Assembly (NCBI GenBank): GCA_934047225.1
Contig: OW203989.1
Coordinates: forward strand, 13,677,977-13,741,976
DNA length: 64,000 nucleotides
Reading direction: 5' to 3'
From: Ypsolopha sequella
Taxonomy: Eukaryota; Arthropoda; Insecta; Lepidoptera; Ypsolophidae
Shown: positions 11,197 to 22,752 of the stretch, piece by piece
Position numbering within the stretch: position 1 is the first letter of the stretch
Layout of the letters: each line of letters starts with the position of its first letter
Notes under the pieces: generated by a model
Databases searched by the model: none
Told to the model about the DNA's origin: nothing
The model's input: the letters and a program-made list of their open reading frames with translations, nothing else
Position numbers and translations under genes: made by a program

Positions 11197-11467
11197 TACA
11201 AGGCGACTTTTTGATTATCGTCCAAATTCATACTGGAGGCTTGATAGCTGATCAGTATCTTGGATTAGTAACAATTTTTGTGAAATTCGTAATATGAAAT
11301 TTCGGCTTCCCACAGAAATTCAGTTCCAGTCCCAGGTGAATCACCTGGGACTGGAACTGAAATTTCATTTTACGAATTTCACCAAAATTGTTATTGATCC
11401 ATGATACTGATCACTTACCAAGCCACCAGTATGAATTAGGACGATGATCAAAAAGTCACCTTGTATA
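11195..11467. mobile_element. Palindromic MITE
   Basis: Left and right halves are inverted copies about the palindrome CCAGGTGAATCACCTGG (11332-11348). The ends are TACAAGGCGACTTTTTGAT and ATCAAAAAGTCACCTTGTA. The left arm has an extra block of about 19 bases. A diverged relative spans 17612-18072. Confidence 0.8.
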
Positions 11468-11682
11468 TTTTAATATTAAATATTTTTACGTTTCCTTAAT
11501 TTTATTATTTGCATAGTTTTATTGTTGGCTGTTCCATAGAAAAGTTACATAGCTACCCAACCAAAATATTCGAAATAAGAGATTTTCTTTCTCGCTTTCT
11601 CAATTTTTTTTTCACGGAATGTAGTTTGTAGTTCGTATGTATGTGTACAGACAGCAAAGGAGGTAAGTAACCAGTGGGTCTA

Positions 11683-11833
11683 CCGCGTAATTCTCATTTT
11701 CATCAACATCAACTTGAGATTGAAATTTGACGTGCGTGCGACGACGCCCGCCTAACATGCCATCTCTTTTGCACGCGTTGAATTTCGCATGCATTTGCTT
11801 GAAGTTGATACAAATGAGAATTACGCGGTAGAG
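11683..11833. mobile_element. Small nested MITE
   Basis: TCTACCGCGTAATTCTCATTT at the left is mirrored by AAATGAGAATTACGCGGTAGA at the right. It sits inside the left arm of the 11058-12893 foldback and is absent from the right arm, so it arrived later. Confidence 0.7.
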
Positions 11834-12023
11834 CCACAGGTCCAGCGCAAACACTTTGCTCCCAAGACCCACAGGTGAGCGATAGATGAGATGTGAAATA
11901 CTTGGTCTATACAAACACATATATACATCGAAATCGTAGGCATTATAAAACTTTCTTCTTGCCTACAGTAAGAACTAACTATAAACAAAATTTGTTTTAA
12001 AAAACACTTGTACTTATCCACAG

Positions 12024-12359
12024 ATATGTATGTATGCATGTATGGATCCAATATTTAATAAGGGACTCAAAAGCATAGATAGGCATGCATGTCTTCTATT
12101 ATACTGCATCTATGTTCAAAAGAGAAGGCGTCAATACAATTTTTTAAAGGTAACAAACAATAGGCTCAAAAACTGAAAACAACTGTAACATATTGTGTAC
12201 TCTAATTATTATTAGAGTGCATTACAAACTTGAAAACAATCAGAAACAAATTAAAAAGCTCAAATACTTTGAAAAAAATCGTCGGGCCAGAATATTGTGT
12301 ACTTCTGTAAATTTGATATTTTATAGTTATATTGTTATTTTTTACTAATTAATTCTGTT
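12024..12359 (+). repeat. Direct duplication, copy A
   Basis: About 336 bases read as identical to 13322-13657, from ATATGTATGTATGCATG to TAATTAATTCTGTT. The copies are 1298 bases apart in the same orientation. It includes an ATTATTAGAGTGCATTACAA block also found at 14390-14610. The absence of visible differences implies a recent event or gene conversion. Confidence 0.8.
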
Positions 12360-13194
12360 TTTAAAACAATGTTTTATAAACTCCCCCAAGTGCCAACAAT
12401 CACTAGCATCTACTATAAACAAAATTCTTATATTTGGCGAACCTGAAAAGCTTTTAATTGTTTATCTCAAAATGTTAATGTTATGGACTTATTCCATAGC
12501 AGTATCACTTCGGTGAGTCGTCTTCTTACTAGCCCATTCTTTGAATAAAAGCTATTTCTTGTGTAATTAACCTCCTTTTAATCTGTTTATAACTTGTCAT
12601 GGTTTGATTAAGTATTATTTAGTCTAAGTCTATCTGCGGAAACTTTAAATGACTAGCTAGAGTTAATTTAAGTTTTTTACTATTGTTATTAAAACAGTCG
12701 CTAGTTTTCCAAAATAAGTAATAAATAAATAAATATACACTATTTATTAAATATTTTTACATCATCAATCACTCACCTGTGGGTTTTAGGATCAAAGTGT
12801 TTGCGCTGGGCCAGTGGACCTGGTTACTTATCTCTTTTGCTGTCTGTACTATCGCCAGTTTTCGGCTTCCGCTACTTCATCTTAACACCATGTATAATAG
12901 TATATTTCGTACAAAATGACGCTCTTCCTTATCTGAGGAAGGAAGCTAGTTTCGACGTGCGCCATTTTGTACTCGGTACGAACGATACTTTTTCTACTAG
13001 GTACCTGAAAGTCCGAAAGTATTCAAAAATAACAAAATAAGCAGGGATAAGTAATTTTGCCTAATAAAATATTAAAATATTAAATAAAAATTTAAAATAA
13101 AATTATTAAAAGTAAAATGAAAATCCAAAACTTCGCATATATTCGCAAAAAATCACAAAATCAATAATGTGCATTCAATAATGTAAATTAATAC

Positions 13195-13321
13195 CCGAAA
13201 TAGACGAGCTTGTACGAATAGATTGATGGATGTGGAAGAGGCGAAAGAGGTGTGTATGGATCGTAGCTGACGGAAATCTGTAGTCTCTGCCTACCCTTCT
13301 GGGAAAGTGGCGTGAGTGAGT
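13195..13321 (-). repeat. 'ACTCACGCCTGT' repeat, reverse copy
   Basis: Contains GATTGATGGATGTGGAAGAGG, GATCGTAGC and GGCGTGAGTGAGTATATG, the reverse complement of the 3450-3545 repeat. Duplication copy B starts exactly at its ATGT microsatellite end. Confidence 0.65.
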
Positions 13322-13657
13322 ATATGTATGTATGCATGTATGGATCCAATATTTAATAAGGGACTCAAAAGCATAGATAGGCATGCATGTCTTCTATTAT
13401 ACTGCATCTATGTTCAAAAGAGAAGGCGTCAATACAATTTTTTAAAGGTAACAAACAATAGGCTCAAAAACTGAAAACAACTGTAACATATTGTGTACTC
13501 TAATTATTATTAGAGTGCATTACAAACTTGAAAACAATCAGAAACAAATTAAAAAGCTCAAATACTTTGAAAAAAATCGTCGGGCCAGAATATTGTGTAC
13601 TTCTGTAAATTTGATATTTTATAGTTATATTGTTATTTTTTACTAATTAATTCTGTT
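13322..13657 (+). repeat. Direct duplication, copy B
   Basis: The second copy of 12024-12359. Flanks differ completely beyond both ends, and no target duplication is evident. The shared start in an ATGT run suggests microsatellite-mediated duplication rather than transposition, but this is inference. Confidence 0.8.
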
Positions 13658-14389
13658 AGTGCTCCAATTTGAGAGACCTTACTCAGTTTCAGTTGCTTAT
13701 TTAATTTACGATCATAATATCAAAGGATACAAAACATTTCGAGCAAAAGCCAACTTTAAATAACAGGGTCGTGCCCAGTTAATTGACTTCGGCGGGGTCT
13801 AAATGTATCTTCCCGGAACGACTGATTACATGTTGTACCTTTTCCGAACCAAATACACGTGTTGAAGATAAACTACTTCGAAATTGGAATGGAACGTTTT
13901 AGGGTTGACATGTTCATTAATACTTTGGCAGTACGTGTCACTTCCTAAGTGCTGGTGTCGGTCGTTATAACCGGAATCAAAAGACCTTGGTAATAGAAAT
14001 GGTGACCAAAAGTATACCAAGAACACACTATCTCCGTCTATATTTGCACATGGAAATACAGATAGCATCAAAAATTCATCAAAGATTAAAAACAATAGCA
14101 GTCATTGTGTATATTGGTGTATATTGATTAATCGCTCAAATCCTTTGATCAACAATATACATTGTTGATCAAAGCTCAAATCCCATACTTTGACGTAAAT
14201 ATATCATGTGTGCTGTGCTGTGAGGTGGTCTATGCTGAGAGTACAGCCAAAGCGGGCAGACATTTTGAACCCCAAGGTCTTTTGAATCAGGTTATACTAC
14301 CTACTTGTTATGATACATGTACCTATGTTAGATATACATGAAGGTGAAATTATGAAGATTGCACCTAAAAAGGAAATATCTTATGGTTC

Positions 14390-14610
14390 TAATTTATTAT
14401 TAGAGTGCATTACAATCTTGAAATCAATTAGAAATAAATTTAAAAGCACAAATATTTTGAATAAGTTCCTCCGGCCAGGAGTTGAACCTGTGACCTCCTG
14501 CTTACATGACAGGTAGGCTACCAACTGCGCCACCGAGGTTCGTATGTGGGACGACGAATTTGTTTCTGATTGATTTCAATTTTGTAATGCACTCTAATAA
14601 TAGTTAGAGT
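14390..14610. mobile_element. Inverted repeat enclosing a tRNA-like core
   Basis: The arms ATTATTAGAGTGCATTACAA (left) and TTGTAATGCACTCTAATAAT (right) surround a minus-strand tRNA-like sequence at about 14470-14545. Box A is TGGCGCAGTTGGTAG and box B CAGGTTCAACTCCTG. An intact anticodon stem can be drawn, but the D stem mispairs and U33 is lacking, so it is not a working tRNA gene. Confidence 0.6.
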
Positions 14611-14876
14611 ATTTAAAGCGATGGATTTCGCAATAAAAACATATATCTTATGGGTGTAAATTGACAGGTATCTTTAGATGAAACCACACAATATACTGAT
14701 CATACTGAACAACTTTACAAAAGACACATATCTTCGAAAATGGAAAAATATTTTTACGTTTCCTTAATTTTTATTATTTGCATGGTTTTATTCTTTTTGG
14801 GAAAGTAGTTCAACATGATCAGTAGATTATGTGGTTTATTTATACCTGTCTATAAACAAATATCGTTTATTTAATT

Positions 14877-15509
14877 ACTTTTTCACCTCACTAGCTCGAA
14901 AAACGTCCCTTTGTTGCTTAAAATCAGTGAGTAACGGTCAATTTTGCTCACTCAGTGAAGAAAAGTGTTTTGAATTAAGAACCTGTGAATTGACATTTCG
15001 TATTTCATTGGCTCAAGAAACGTTCAACAACTCTATAATTAACTGCTTAAGGGGAAAAAGGGATAACAAAAATCAGCATGGTGGCTATCTCTTTCACTCT
15101 ATAAGGATTCCATACACATTGGGAGGCTATACACAGCCCTGCAGCTTGTCATGTCGGATACTATAGAGAAGGTGAACTTTTCGTAATTATGTGTATATAA
15201 GCCTCCCAGCGTGTATGGTATCTGTACGATGGACTCCGTAAAAACGAATCAACTTCTAGCAGAAGCGGATAGAGTAAAACGCCCTCGTGATATTTGTGTT
15301 GATTTGCGTTTTTGATCGGTTTATCAATGATTTTCCGATTTTTGACAGCTTTTGGGATTCAATTAATATTCCTTACATTTCTTTTTATTTGCAATATTTT
15401 TATCTGGTGTATTGTTTGAAGAAAAAAATCATTGAATTCTTATAAGTTCGTTCGAAAATATAGTGTCTTTACAACTCGTATTTTCTCGCTAATGCGGTGA
15501 AAAGTTGTA
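14877..15509. mobile_element. Probable degenerate TIR element
   Basis: CTTTTTCACCTCACTAGCTCG near the left is mirrored loosely by TTTTCTCGCTAATGCGGTGAAAAG at the right. Inside, 15105-15225 is a second hairpin (CCATACACATTGGGAGGCT against AGCCTCCCAGCGTGTATGG). The 111-codon open frame at 14831-15166 spans the left end and is probably fortuitous. Confidence 0.45.
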
Positions 15510-17399
15510 TGTATCACATGAGAGTAAATTTATTTTGTTTCTTGTTGAATCTCTCACTCGCTACGAATCTTGATTCAATTATAAACCCTTCGCTTGCACA
15601 GGATTCAAACTCGGCACTCGCAGCAAAAAAACTTTGCTCTCTTGTTACACAAATAACTATCAAAGGTGCTTTTCTGTCTAGGGTTTCCAGCGCAGTTTAA
15701 GGTATCTCTGAAAATATATATTTTATTATGCAGCAATTAAGGACATGTTATTAGAAACCTCTCTGTGATGTTGCGAACATGTTTTTTGTGTGATATTTTG
15801 TCATCTTTTATCGAAATTTATAAAATGGGGTTCTCAATTTGACTCGTATTTTTGTTCATTTTAAAAAAAATATTTTTTATAAACCATTTTCGATTATCGA
15901 ATAAGTTGTAATCTTTCCATGAGTTGAAATTAACAAGAATAAAAAATGTGACATCAAAGTAATGTTGACGAATTATAATCAATAAAAATGTTTGTAATGA
16001 ACTACACTGACTAAAGAAGAAGTATAGATATAACTTTAAATCATCAAAACTCTTTTATTTTTGTACATTTGAAGTAATATCTATATCTATACTATATCTA
16101 AAAAGCGTATTTATTAAAGTAAAGAAAAAGTAGGTATTCTAAACCTTAAATTGTGACGGTCAAATGTCTCAAATGATTTTTCGAATGATCACTTTTGAAC
16201 AATATTCTTCTTCTGAATTTCGATGAAATCGATTAGTAATATATAAATAATATAAATGTAATGTTTTAGTTTATTTTTAAGGATATTTTTCTTTTAATTT
16301 TAATTTTAATGTTATTCAAGTTAATTGTTTCAATAAATATGATGAAATATAAATACTTAACAATGATGTATGTATAATTATAATATGAAATACAAATGTA
16401 ATTGCTGCACTCTGGCAGGGTAACATGATCAAAATGTCACCATTGTCCTACATCTGTGTAATTTACATGTTATAAATAATTATGAAATATTAAGTAATTT
16501 CTTAAGGAATCCTCAAAAAAAATAGTAACTCCTTTTGAAAGCAACATTTTTTGAAGATAGGTAGATGATAATAATAGGTCTTTACATATGAAATTGCCGA
16601 AATTTTCTTACAGATTCTTGACTTCACAGTTCCTGTAATTCAATAGCTATTTCCATTATTCGTTTTTGTTTGTAAGTTGATTTCAAGGTTTTCCATCTAC
16701 GCATTAAATTTTGTCTTTATTGTCGTTTTGATAACCAAAACTAAAATTTCAAAAACAGTTCCTCCTAAATGCCATCCATTTCCATGATAAAATTCGTAAT
16801 CATTTTTTACAGCTGCCACTTTTTAAAAATTAAATTAATGTTGCTGTTAGCATAATGTTGTTTCATTCATACACAAAAGAAATTACATAATTTTGATTTG
16901 TCATTCCTAAAAAAAATGCAAAAATGTTAGTACTGAAAATTGAGTTTCCTATAAATTCTCTATAGAAAACGGCAATTTCATATGTAAATACGTAATATGA
17001 ACCACCTAGTTTTTGTTTGTACCTAGGTCCGTGAAATGTTAAACTGTCTTTGTATTTTTGTAACACAAAAATAGATACTACAAGTATGGAAAACTACCAG
17101 AATAAACCTTTTAACAGGAAGTCATGTTCAACGTACACTCCATTTTTATTTTTGCATGCAGTTATGTTTTCAAACGATTTGATACACAAATAAAATCATG
17201 ACGCGTGCAAACAAAACGGAACAAACAATAAAATTTAATCCCCTCCCTGTGTCCAGCAAATGGAGACTTTGTATACCAAATATTTACATGAATGCTTAAT
17301 AGAATAAAATTCTCTGCGCAATAAAAGTTTGCCAAATGTACGCGGTTCACCATGAACTGGTTTCGTCGATTGTATTTGCATGAAAAGGTGCTTTACGCA
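15510..17399. other. Long AT-rich stretch without recognisable features
   Basis: No gene, RNA or bounded element recognised. A small inverted repeat built on TATAGATATA motifs occurs near 16020-16100. Everything else is AT-rich with short interrupted frames. It may contain decayed transposons too old to see by eye. Confidence 0.4.
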
Positions 17400-17590
17400 A
17401 CATTTTCAGTATTTTTATAGAACTCCCATACAAACTTTCATCCCCGATTTTACCACCATAGAGGTTGATTTTCGCGAAATCCTTTCTTAATGGGTTTCTA
17501 TGTCTCAAAAGGAACTTACTGTTCAAATTTAATGTTCCTAGGTCCAGCCGTTTGGTCTAGGAGTTGGTAAATCAGTCAATCAGTCATTTT
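17400..17590 (+). repeat. LINE-like 3' fragment
   Basis: ACTCCCATACAAACTTTCATCC, GAGGTTGATTTTCGCGAAATCC, CTAGGTCCAGCCGTTTGG and repeated CAATCAGTC units follow the order of a non-LTR retrotransposon 3' region common in Lepidoptera. No reverse transcriptase is present. Confidence 0.55.
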
Positions 17591-17611
17591 ATACCCTGAC
17601 TGATTGTTTGG

Positions 17612-18072
17612 TATAAGGTGCCTTTTGTTTATGCAGCCAAATTCATACTTGAAACTCAGTAAGTGGTCAGGACCAAGGTTCAATTACCCTTTTTGCGAAA
17701 AACTTACACTTCATATACTAATTGACACGGGAGTTGTTCGTAAATTAGTATAGGGGCACAAACTTCATTTTGAATTATGTAAAAAAGGTCATTAAACCTT
17801 CGTCCTTCGTCCGAGTCTCCAGGTCACCCTATATACAAGTGACTTCTCTTTATAAGGGCAAATTCGGATTCACTCGGGGATTTCCGAAATATATTTCGAC
17901 CAACTTGTGGTCGTCGTCAGTCGAATAAGTAAAATAGATATTTATATATTGTAATCTATATAAATTAATAAAAAACAAAAATTGTCATTAATCCATGATA
18001 CTGATCACTTACTAAGCCAAAGTGTATACCGAAGTATGATTTTAGACGACGTTCAAAAAATCACCTTGTATA
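17612..18072. mobile_element. Diverged copy of the 11195-11467 element
   Basis: The left end TATAAGGTGCCTTTTGTT with CCAAATTCATACTTGAAACTC and the right end CATGATACTGATCACTTAC...AAAATCACCTTGTATA match the two arms of the palindromic MITE. The centre is longer and different (about 460 bp total). Confidence 0.6.
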
Positions 18073-18570
18073 CATATATGGCGGACAAACAAACGGACAA
18101 TGCAACTAAACCAAAATGGTTAACGTTTCCTGAAGGCATCCTAAAACCAGACGCACTGGATGAAACGCACAAAGCGAAACGCTGATGGTATGCAGAATTG
18201 CTGAAAGCCTTATTACGGTGGCTTCTGACCGAACCATCCGGCGCAAAATTACATCAAATGAAAACCTATCTACGCCGGATCGGAAAGCTGTTCAATTTCG
18301 ATCTAAAATGTTATTTGCGTACTAAACGTTTGTGATTTCGGAATCTGCCTGCGATCAACCACCGGTAGTTATTCAACGAGGCAATCGACCGCATGGCGGC
18401 GTTCCGAGAGAAATCCATCCATATTTATTTGTCGAGACCCCGGGGCATGTTTCCAAACACTTTTCCGACTCGATAGCTAATGTCGCTGGGCCAAAGTAGC
18501 ATTCGGAATTATGAATTTGCCAAAGTCGATTTGTACTTGTATCATATAATCACTACTATAAATAAAATAC
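18073..18570. other. GC-richer unassigned stretch
   Basis: From about 18180 to 18500 composition is near even and looks formerly coding, but stops occur in all frames and no motif was recognised. It may be a decayed transposon or retrocopy. Confidence 0.35.
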
Positions 18571-18735
18571 ATCGTCATGACATGAATTGCCGAGGGGGTG
18601 TCAGAGGTGTTTCCGAGAATGGACTGTGAAATGCAAAGTCACAGTCCCCACTCGGTACACACGCGTTTCAAAGACGATTATTACGTCCCAAGTGTTTTGA
18701 GTGAGAATTAGTTTTTTGGAATTTATATGCATTTA
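18571..18735 (-). mobile_element. tRNA-derived SINE, copy 3 (partial)
   Basis: ATCGTCATGACATGAATTG through GACGATTATTACGTCCCAA matches the tail and body of the family. The tRNA head is missing. The last piece (TTTTTTGGAATTTATATGCAT) matches the family in the opposite orientation, so the copy is internally rearranged. Confidence 0.7.
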
Positions 18736-18847
18736 TGTATTACGTTTTAACAGCGATCGTGGAACTATCACAACATTGTGTGAAAAAAAAATGCATGACG
18801 GAAAATTAACAAATATATATTTTTTGTTGTCATTTATTACTTTTATC

Positions 18848-19014
18848 CCCGTAGCATAGTGTTTATAGAGTGCGATGCTACTTAGTTGAATCACAAGTGC
18901 GAGGAGGGTGACACGATGTTTTTGAGATTAAACAGTACGTCACGCTCCTTGAATTTGTGATTCAACTAGCGGCGACGACGTCGCGCGAGATTAAACACTT
19001 TGCTACGGCGGGCC
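18848..19014. mobile_element. Hairpin MITE
   Basis: CGTAGCATAGTGTTTA...TAGTTGAATCACAA on the left is mirrored by TTGTGATTCAACTAG...AAACACTTTGCTACG on the right. About 167 bp, GC-richer near the right arm (GACGACGTCGCGCGA). Confidence 0.65.
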
Positions 19015-19536
19015 CTGGGCGTTGTAAGTTTTTAGCATGATCTATTGCTCTTTTATCCAATAGTGGCATAAACAATAATATGACACCTAATTTCAATTTA
19101 AAGACATCAGAAGTACGATAACGTTTGTGTCCGATCAGATTTTCCCAACAGGTCGTGTGGTATTTGATTTAAAACAAACCTCTGTTCACGGAATTCCAAA
19201 TGCTACTTAGACCCAACGCCGTACAAAATCAAGGCGTAGAGTAGTTGATAAGCATGCAGCCCTGACAGCCCCACGACTCGTGGAAGAGGGCACAAATTAC
19301 TGGCGACCCTCACGCTACTGCAATTTCGCGATGCAAATCACCGGTTTTACTTCAGCCGATGGCAAGACGTTCGAAATTGCGAGTCGACAAGTGCATTAGG
19401 AGCCTCGTCTTCACATCGGTTTCTTTAATGTATGAAAGTGAAATTATTGAAAGTGCATTCTTCCCCTACCATTTTGTTGAAAACGATTCTCGGGATCTCT
19501 GTAAATAATGAATACGTTACAATCAGCTTGCATTAA
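19015..19536. other. Unassigned stretch
   Basis: No gene recognised. Moderately GC-rich from 19200 to 19430 with interrupted frames. Confidence 0.35.
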
Positions 19537-20055
19537 ATTTAATTACGTACTTTTTCTTTTTAGACATTATTCTTGCACTAAGCGATGACATTTCACCAAA
19601 CAAATCCACTATTCACGTACTTTATTTTTTTACTTTTCTTAACAACCATCTTGAAGAAAACAGACTGTTTGTTAACTACACAGTTTCACTATGATTTTTT
19701 ACTGTTAACACAACACCCAACCGGTTTCGAATATGAATTAATTTCCACGGGCTTTCACTCTGTAAACCACATTATTTGTTAAAGCACGTAGTTTGCATTT
19801 TTAAAACCTAAAAAGCCCGTGAAAACTCAAAACCGGGGTGTGTGTGTAGTGTTATTAACGTAAAAAAAACTACGTAAAAGAGTGTTTTCTTCAAGATGCT
19901 TTTCAAGTTTGATCAAGTGCCGATAATTGCAAGTATAAATCTAAACAAGTTAGATCTGCTAATCGGGGTAGATTTTACAGAAACGTGAATTGAAATCGCC
20001 GATAATGTCCTTTTCGATTTTTAAGGCCTAAAAAAAGTACATAATTTAATTTAAA
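19537..20055. mobile_element. TIR element with inner hairpin
   Basis: Outer AATTACGTACTTTTTCTTTTT (left) is loosely mirrored by AAAAAAAGTACATAATTTAA (right). Inner CATCTTGAAGAAAACA and TGTTTTCTTCAAGATG are exact inverted copies, and CGGGCTTTCAC pairs with GTGAAA-type sequence near 19815. Non-coding. Confidence 0.55.
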
Positions 20056-20255
20056 ACTGATCAATATAGAAAGTCCCAAACGGGAGCCGTGAAATCCTAT
20101 TTACTTCTGAAGAAACTGTACTATTACAATGAAACTAGTCAGGTGATATCAGACTAACATATCGGGAGTAGCCGTTTTATGAATCTAAACCATGAATCTT
20201 CTAGTAATAAGATATTAAAAGAAATAAGTACAAGTTATGTGTCTCTTGCAATAAC

Positions 20256-20641
20256 ATTAAGGCGATACCAAAAAAAAGGGGTTTTTTCGAATCCATTTAC
20301 TCCACTATAACGTCATCTGTGTATTTAATGTTTGGGTAAATGTTTATTGAGAATTTGATTAAGATTCTCACTGAAGGAAAAAGCGATCCGAAAAGACCTC
20401 TAAATTGTTTTATTTTTTCCTGTAATTCTGAAATCCTAACTAATTTCATTGTGAAATTGCATTCAAAATGTGTGTAAAGTCTCCTTGAAAATCTTTTTGA
20501 CAAAATAGCGTAGTACATTTTATATTAATAAAAAATCGACTTTTTGCTACTTTTCCACGAATCCGTCCCACTCGCACTGAGGGTTTTTTTGCATATGGAG
20601 TAACAGGGACGCTAAAACTTTTACGTATCGCCTTAATGCTA
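20256..20641. mobile_element. MITE with TTAAGGCGATAC termini
   Basis: Left CATTAAGGCGATAC and right GTATCGCCTTAATG are inverted. Both are followed by related inner sequence (TTCGAATCCATTTACTCC against GGAGTAACAGGG). The partial copy at 10639-10780 matches the right half reversed. Confidence 0.7.
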
Positions 20642-20834
20642 AGTTCCAGACATTCAGCGTAGGTGCTGAACGGAATGAGAATGAAACATAGTCGAAGTTC
20701 TTGATGCAAATTAAGTGCAATAAATAACGACTTTATGAAGTTTAATTAACTGATGCAATGCATTCTTCATGTCAGCCGGCAGCTTTCAGTTAATATTTAT
20801 AAGGTCGTAAACTTATAATATAGGATAACAATTT

Positions 20835-21220
20835 TTTCAATGCAAGTGCTCGTAAAGGCCCACTTTTTATGCATCAAAACCGAACAGAAAGTCGATTATT
20901 TTACCCTAGGGCTTTATTATTATTATTATTTTTTATTTATTTACAATGGTTGGCTAACCTGCAGCCTTTCCTTTGTACCATAAATGTTTTACTTTTTTTT
21001 TTTCCACTGTTTAACGGCTCTGGATACAGTGCTTTTGAGCCAATCATAATTTAAAGTTCACAAGATTATACTTTGTTTTATTTCCTCACACTATGCATTG
21101 AAAAACGTAGTATGATACACGGGCGTAAGAGCAATAAATTACTCGGTTACGTTTAAAACACTCGCTACGCTCGTGTTTTAAATCGTCCTTTTTCACCCTT
21201 GTAGCATAAACTACTATTAT
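20835..21220 (+). repeat. ~390-bp unknown repeat, copy 1
   Basis: Runs from TTTTTTCAATGCAAGTGCTCG through CTGTTTAACGGCTCTGGATAC and GATACACGGGCGTAAGAGC to CTTGTAGCATAAACTACTA. Copies lie at 34848-35208 (reverse) and 59855-60255 (forward). The family was not recognised. No coding capacity is shared across copies. Confidence 0.75.
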
Positions 21221-21755
21221 GAACGTCTAGAAAAATGCGCGTCTAATTAGTGCAGATAATCGAACGAAAATTTTAGTTTTTTTTTGTAATGTGTAACAAG
21301 TAAAATGATGTATGTGACGTATGACTTCATTGAAAAAAATCTGATCTAAATTACGATAGATATGTGAATCTGTTTTCCTTGTTTTTGCAAGATTACAGTT
21401 CGAAAATGTTTTATCGCGATAAATCTATATAGTGACAGTTTCTGGAGTTTTTATTTCTTTATATGGCATGTCCTATTTATCATGCGTACTAAACACTTTG
21501 TAAAACGACATATTACCTACTCACTGGAATAGTTGTGGGGCTTAAGTGCCTGTTAGCATTTACAGAATCAGCTAGATCCCCTGATATGCGTTGGTGACTT
21601 TCAAGTCAGTACACTTAGAGTTCAAATTCGTTTGTCCATCGATAAGGTAAGTAGCAGGAGGAACGCCCTGGTTATATGTCAAGGGCAAGCCAAGTTGATG
21701 TTTTCTTTGTTTATTTATTAAAAATTTTATAAAATTTTATTGAGTCACTAAAGCC
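21221..21755. other. Unassigned stretch
   Basis: No gene or bounded repeat recognised. Confidence 0.4.
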
Positions 21756-21910
21756 GCTTCTGAAGGCTTTAATTTTAGTTTAAGTGCTGTCAAAACTTCA
21801 AATTTTCCAAAGTAATCAAGCTTCTGTTTCAAACACTTAAAGACTATTTTGAAATGAAGAAAATTTAGTTTTGACAGCACTAAAAGCCTTCAGAATCTAC
21901 TTTAAGGAGA
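21756..21910. mobile_element. Short foldback MITE
   Basis: GCTTCTGAAGGCTTTAATTTTAG with AGTGCTGTCAAAACTTCAAA is mirrored by TTTAGTTTTGACAGCACT and AAAAGCCTTCAGAATC. The centre is about 70 bases. Confidence 0.7.
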
Positions 21911-22737
21911 ATGCATCCGCCAACGACCTTGATTCGACATGTGTCGGTACAAATATCGACAAAAACTATATTGAATATTATATATTCATAACATATCATT
22001 CTATAGTAAATTTTTTTTAGTTTTATTATTCACAACAAAATAGTGTACATTAATATTAAGTATTAAATGGATCACAAAAACCCCTCAGGGTTTATCCATG
22101 ATCCACGAGATCACTCTTATCTACAAAAATTTACAACTTATTAACTTATCATATCGCTGCGTTTCCCGATAGCACAGAATAGGAGAAAATAATACTTTTC
22201 AGTAGGGCGCGATAAAGGAAAAAAAATGAAACTTAAATTTTGTAGAAGTAAAAATTTTCAATAATCTGGTGAAAAAATCCTTAAAATCACTTCAGGTCGG
22301 AAGTAGTCAGAAAATTTTTACGAAAATTATATGAAACTTTCGATAACTTTCAATTTTTTTTTGTCAAAAATGACAACAACAAAAAATATGTTAAACTTAA
22401 AATTTATTTTTGACTCCATCATGCGTATCATCCATTATCGTCCAAATTGCAGTTGGAGTATTAATATACTGTTGCAGCAGGACAGAACTTTTTGAACTGT
22501 TACGAACATCGTTTATAATTATTTCGATGGTTACGAACGTCTATACTATAGCAAGCAATAAATATGTAATATTATGTACATAAGCTGTGCAAATAATGTA
22601 TGTGCAAATAATGCTTGAATTTTATTACTTACTGTAGAAATATCATCTAACCACATATTATGTAAGCTCAGAAATATAGTAATAAGTTATTACTAATAAC
22701 ATGATAGTCTGAAATAATAATGTGGTACTTAAACCAC
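21911..22737. other. Unassigned AT-rich stretch
   Basis: No gene recognised. A small hairpin is built on ATGGATCA...TGATCCA near 22067-22110. Otherwise AT-rich and interrupted. Confidence 0.4.
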
Positions 22738-22752
22738 CACTGGTGACGTTAT

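Larger units (their letters stand above)
11058..12893. mobile_element. Compound foldback with interrupted left arm
   Basis: The right arm, about 12768-12893, is continuous. Its reverse complement is found on the left in three pieces: 11058-11102, 11646-11683 and 11836-11886. The breaks are filled by about 543 bp (containing the palindrome at 11195-11467, with GTAC at both breakpoints) and about 152 bp (11683-11833, itself a small MITE). This is direct evidence of later insertions into one arm. Confidence 0.65.

Noticed and set aside
14470..14545. Functional threonine-type tRNA gene on the minus strand
   Set aside because: The D stem mispairs, U33 is replaced, and it sits inside inverted transposon arms.
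14831..15166. 111-codon plus-strand open frame
   Set aside because: It spans the left terminus and an inner hairpin of a degenerate TIR element; no recognisable protein motif.
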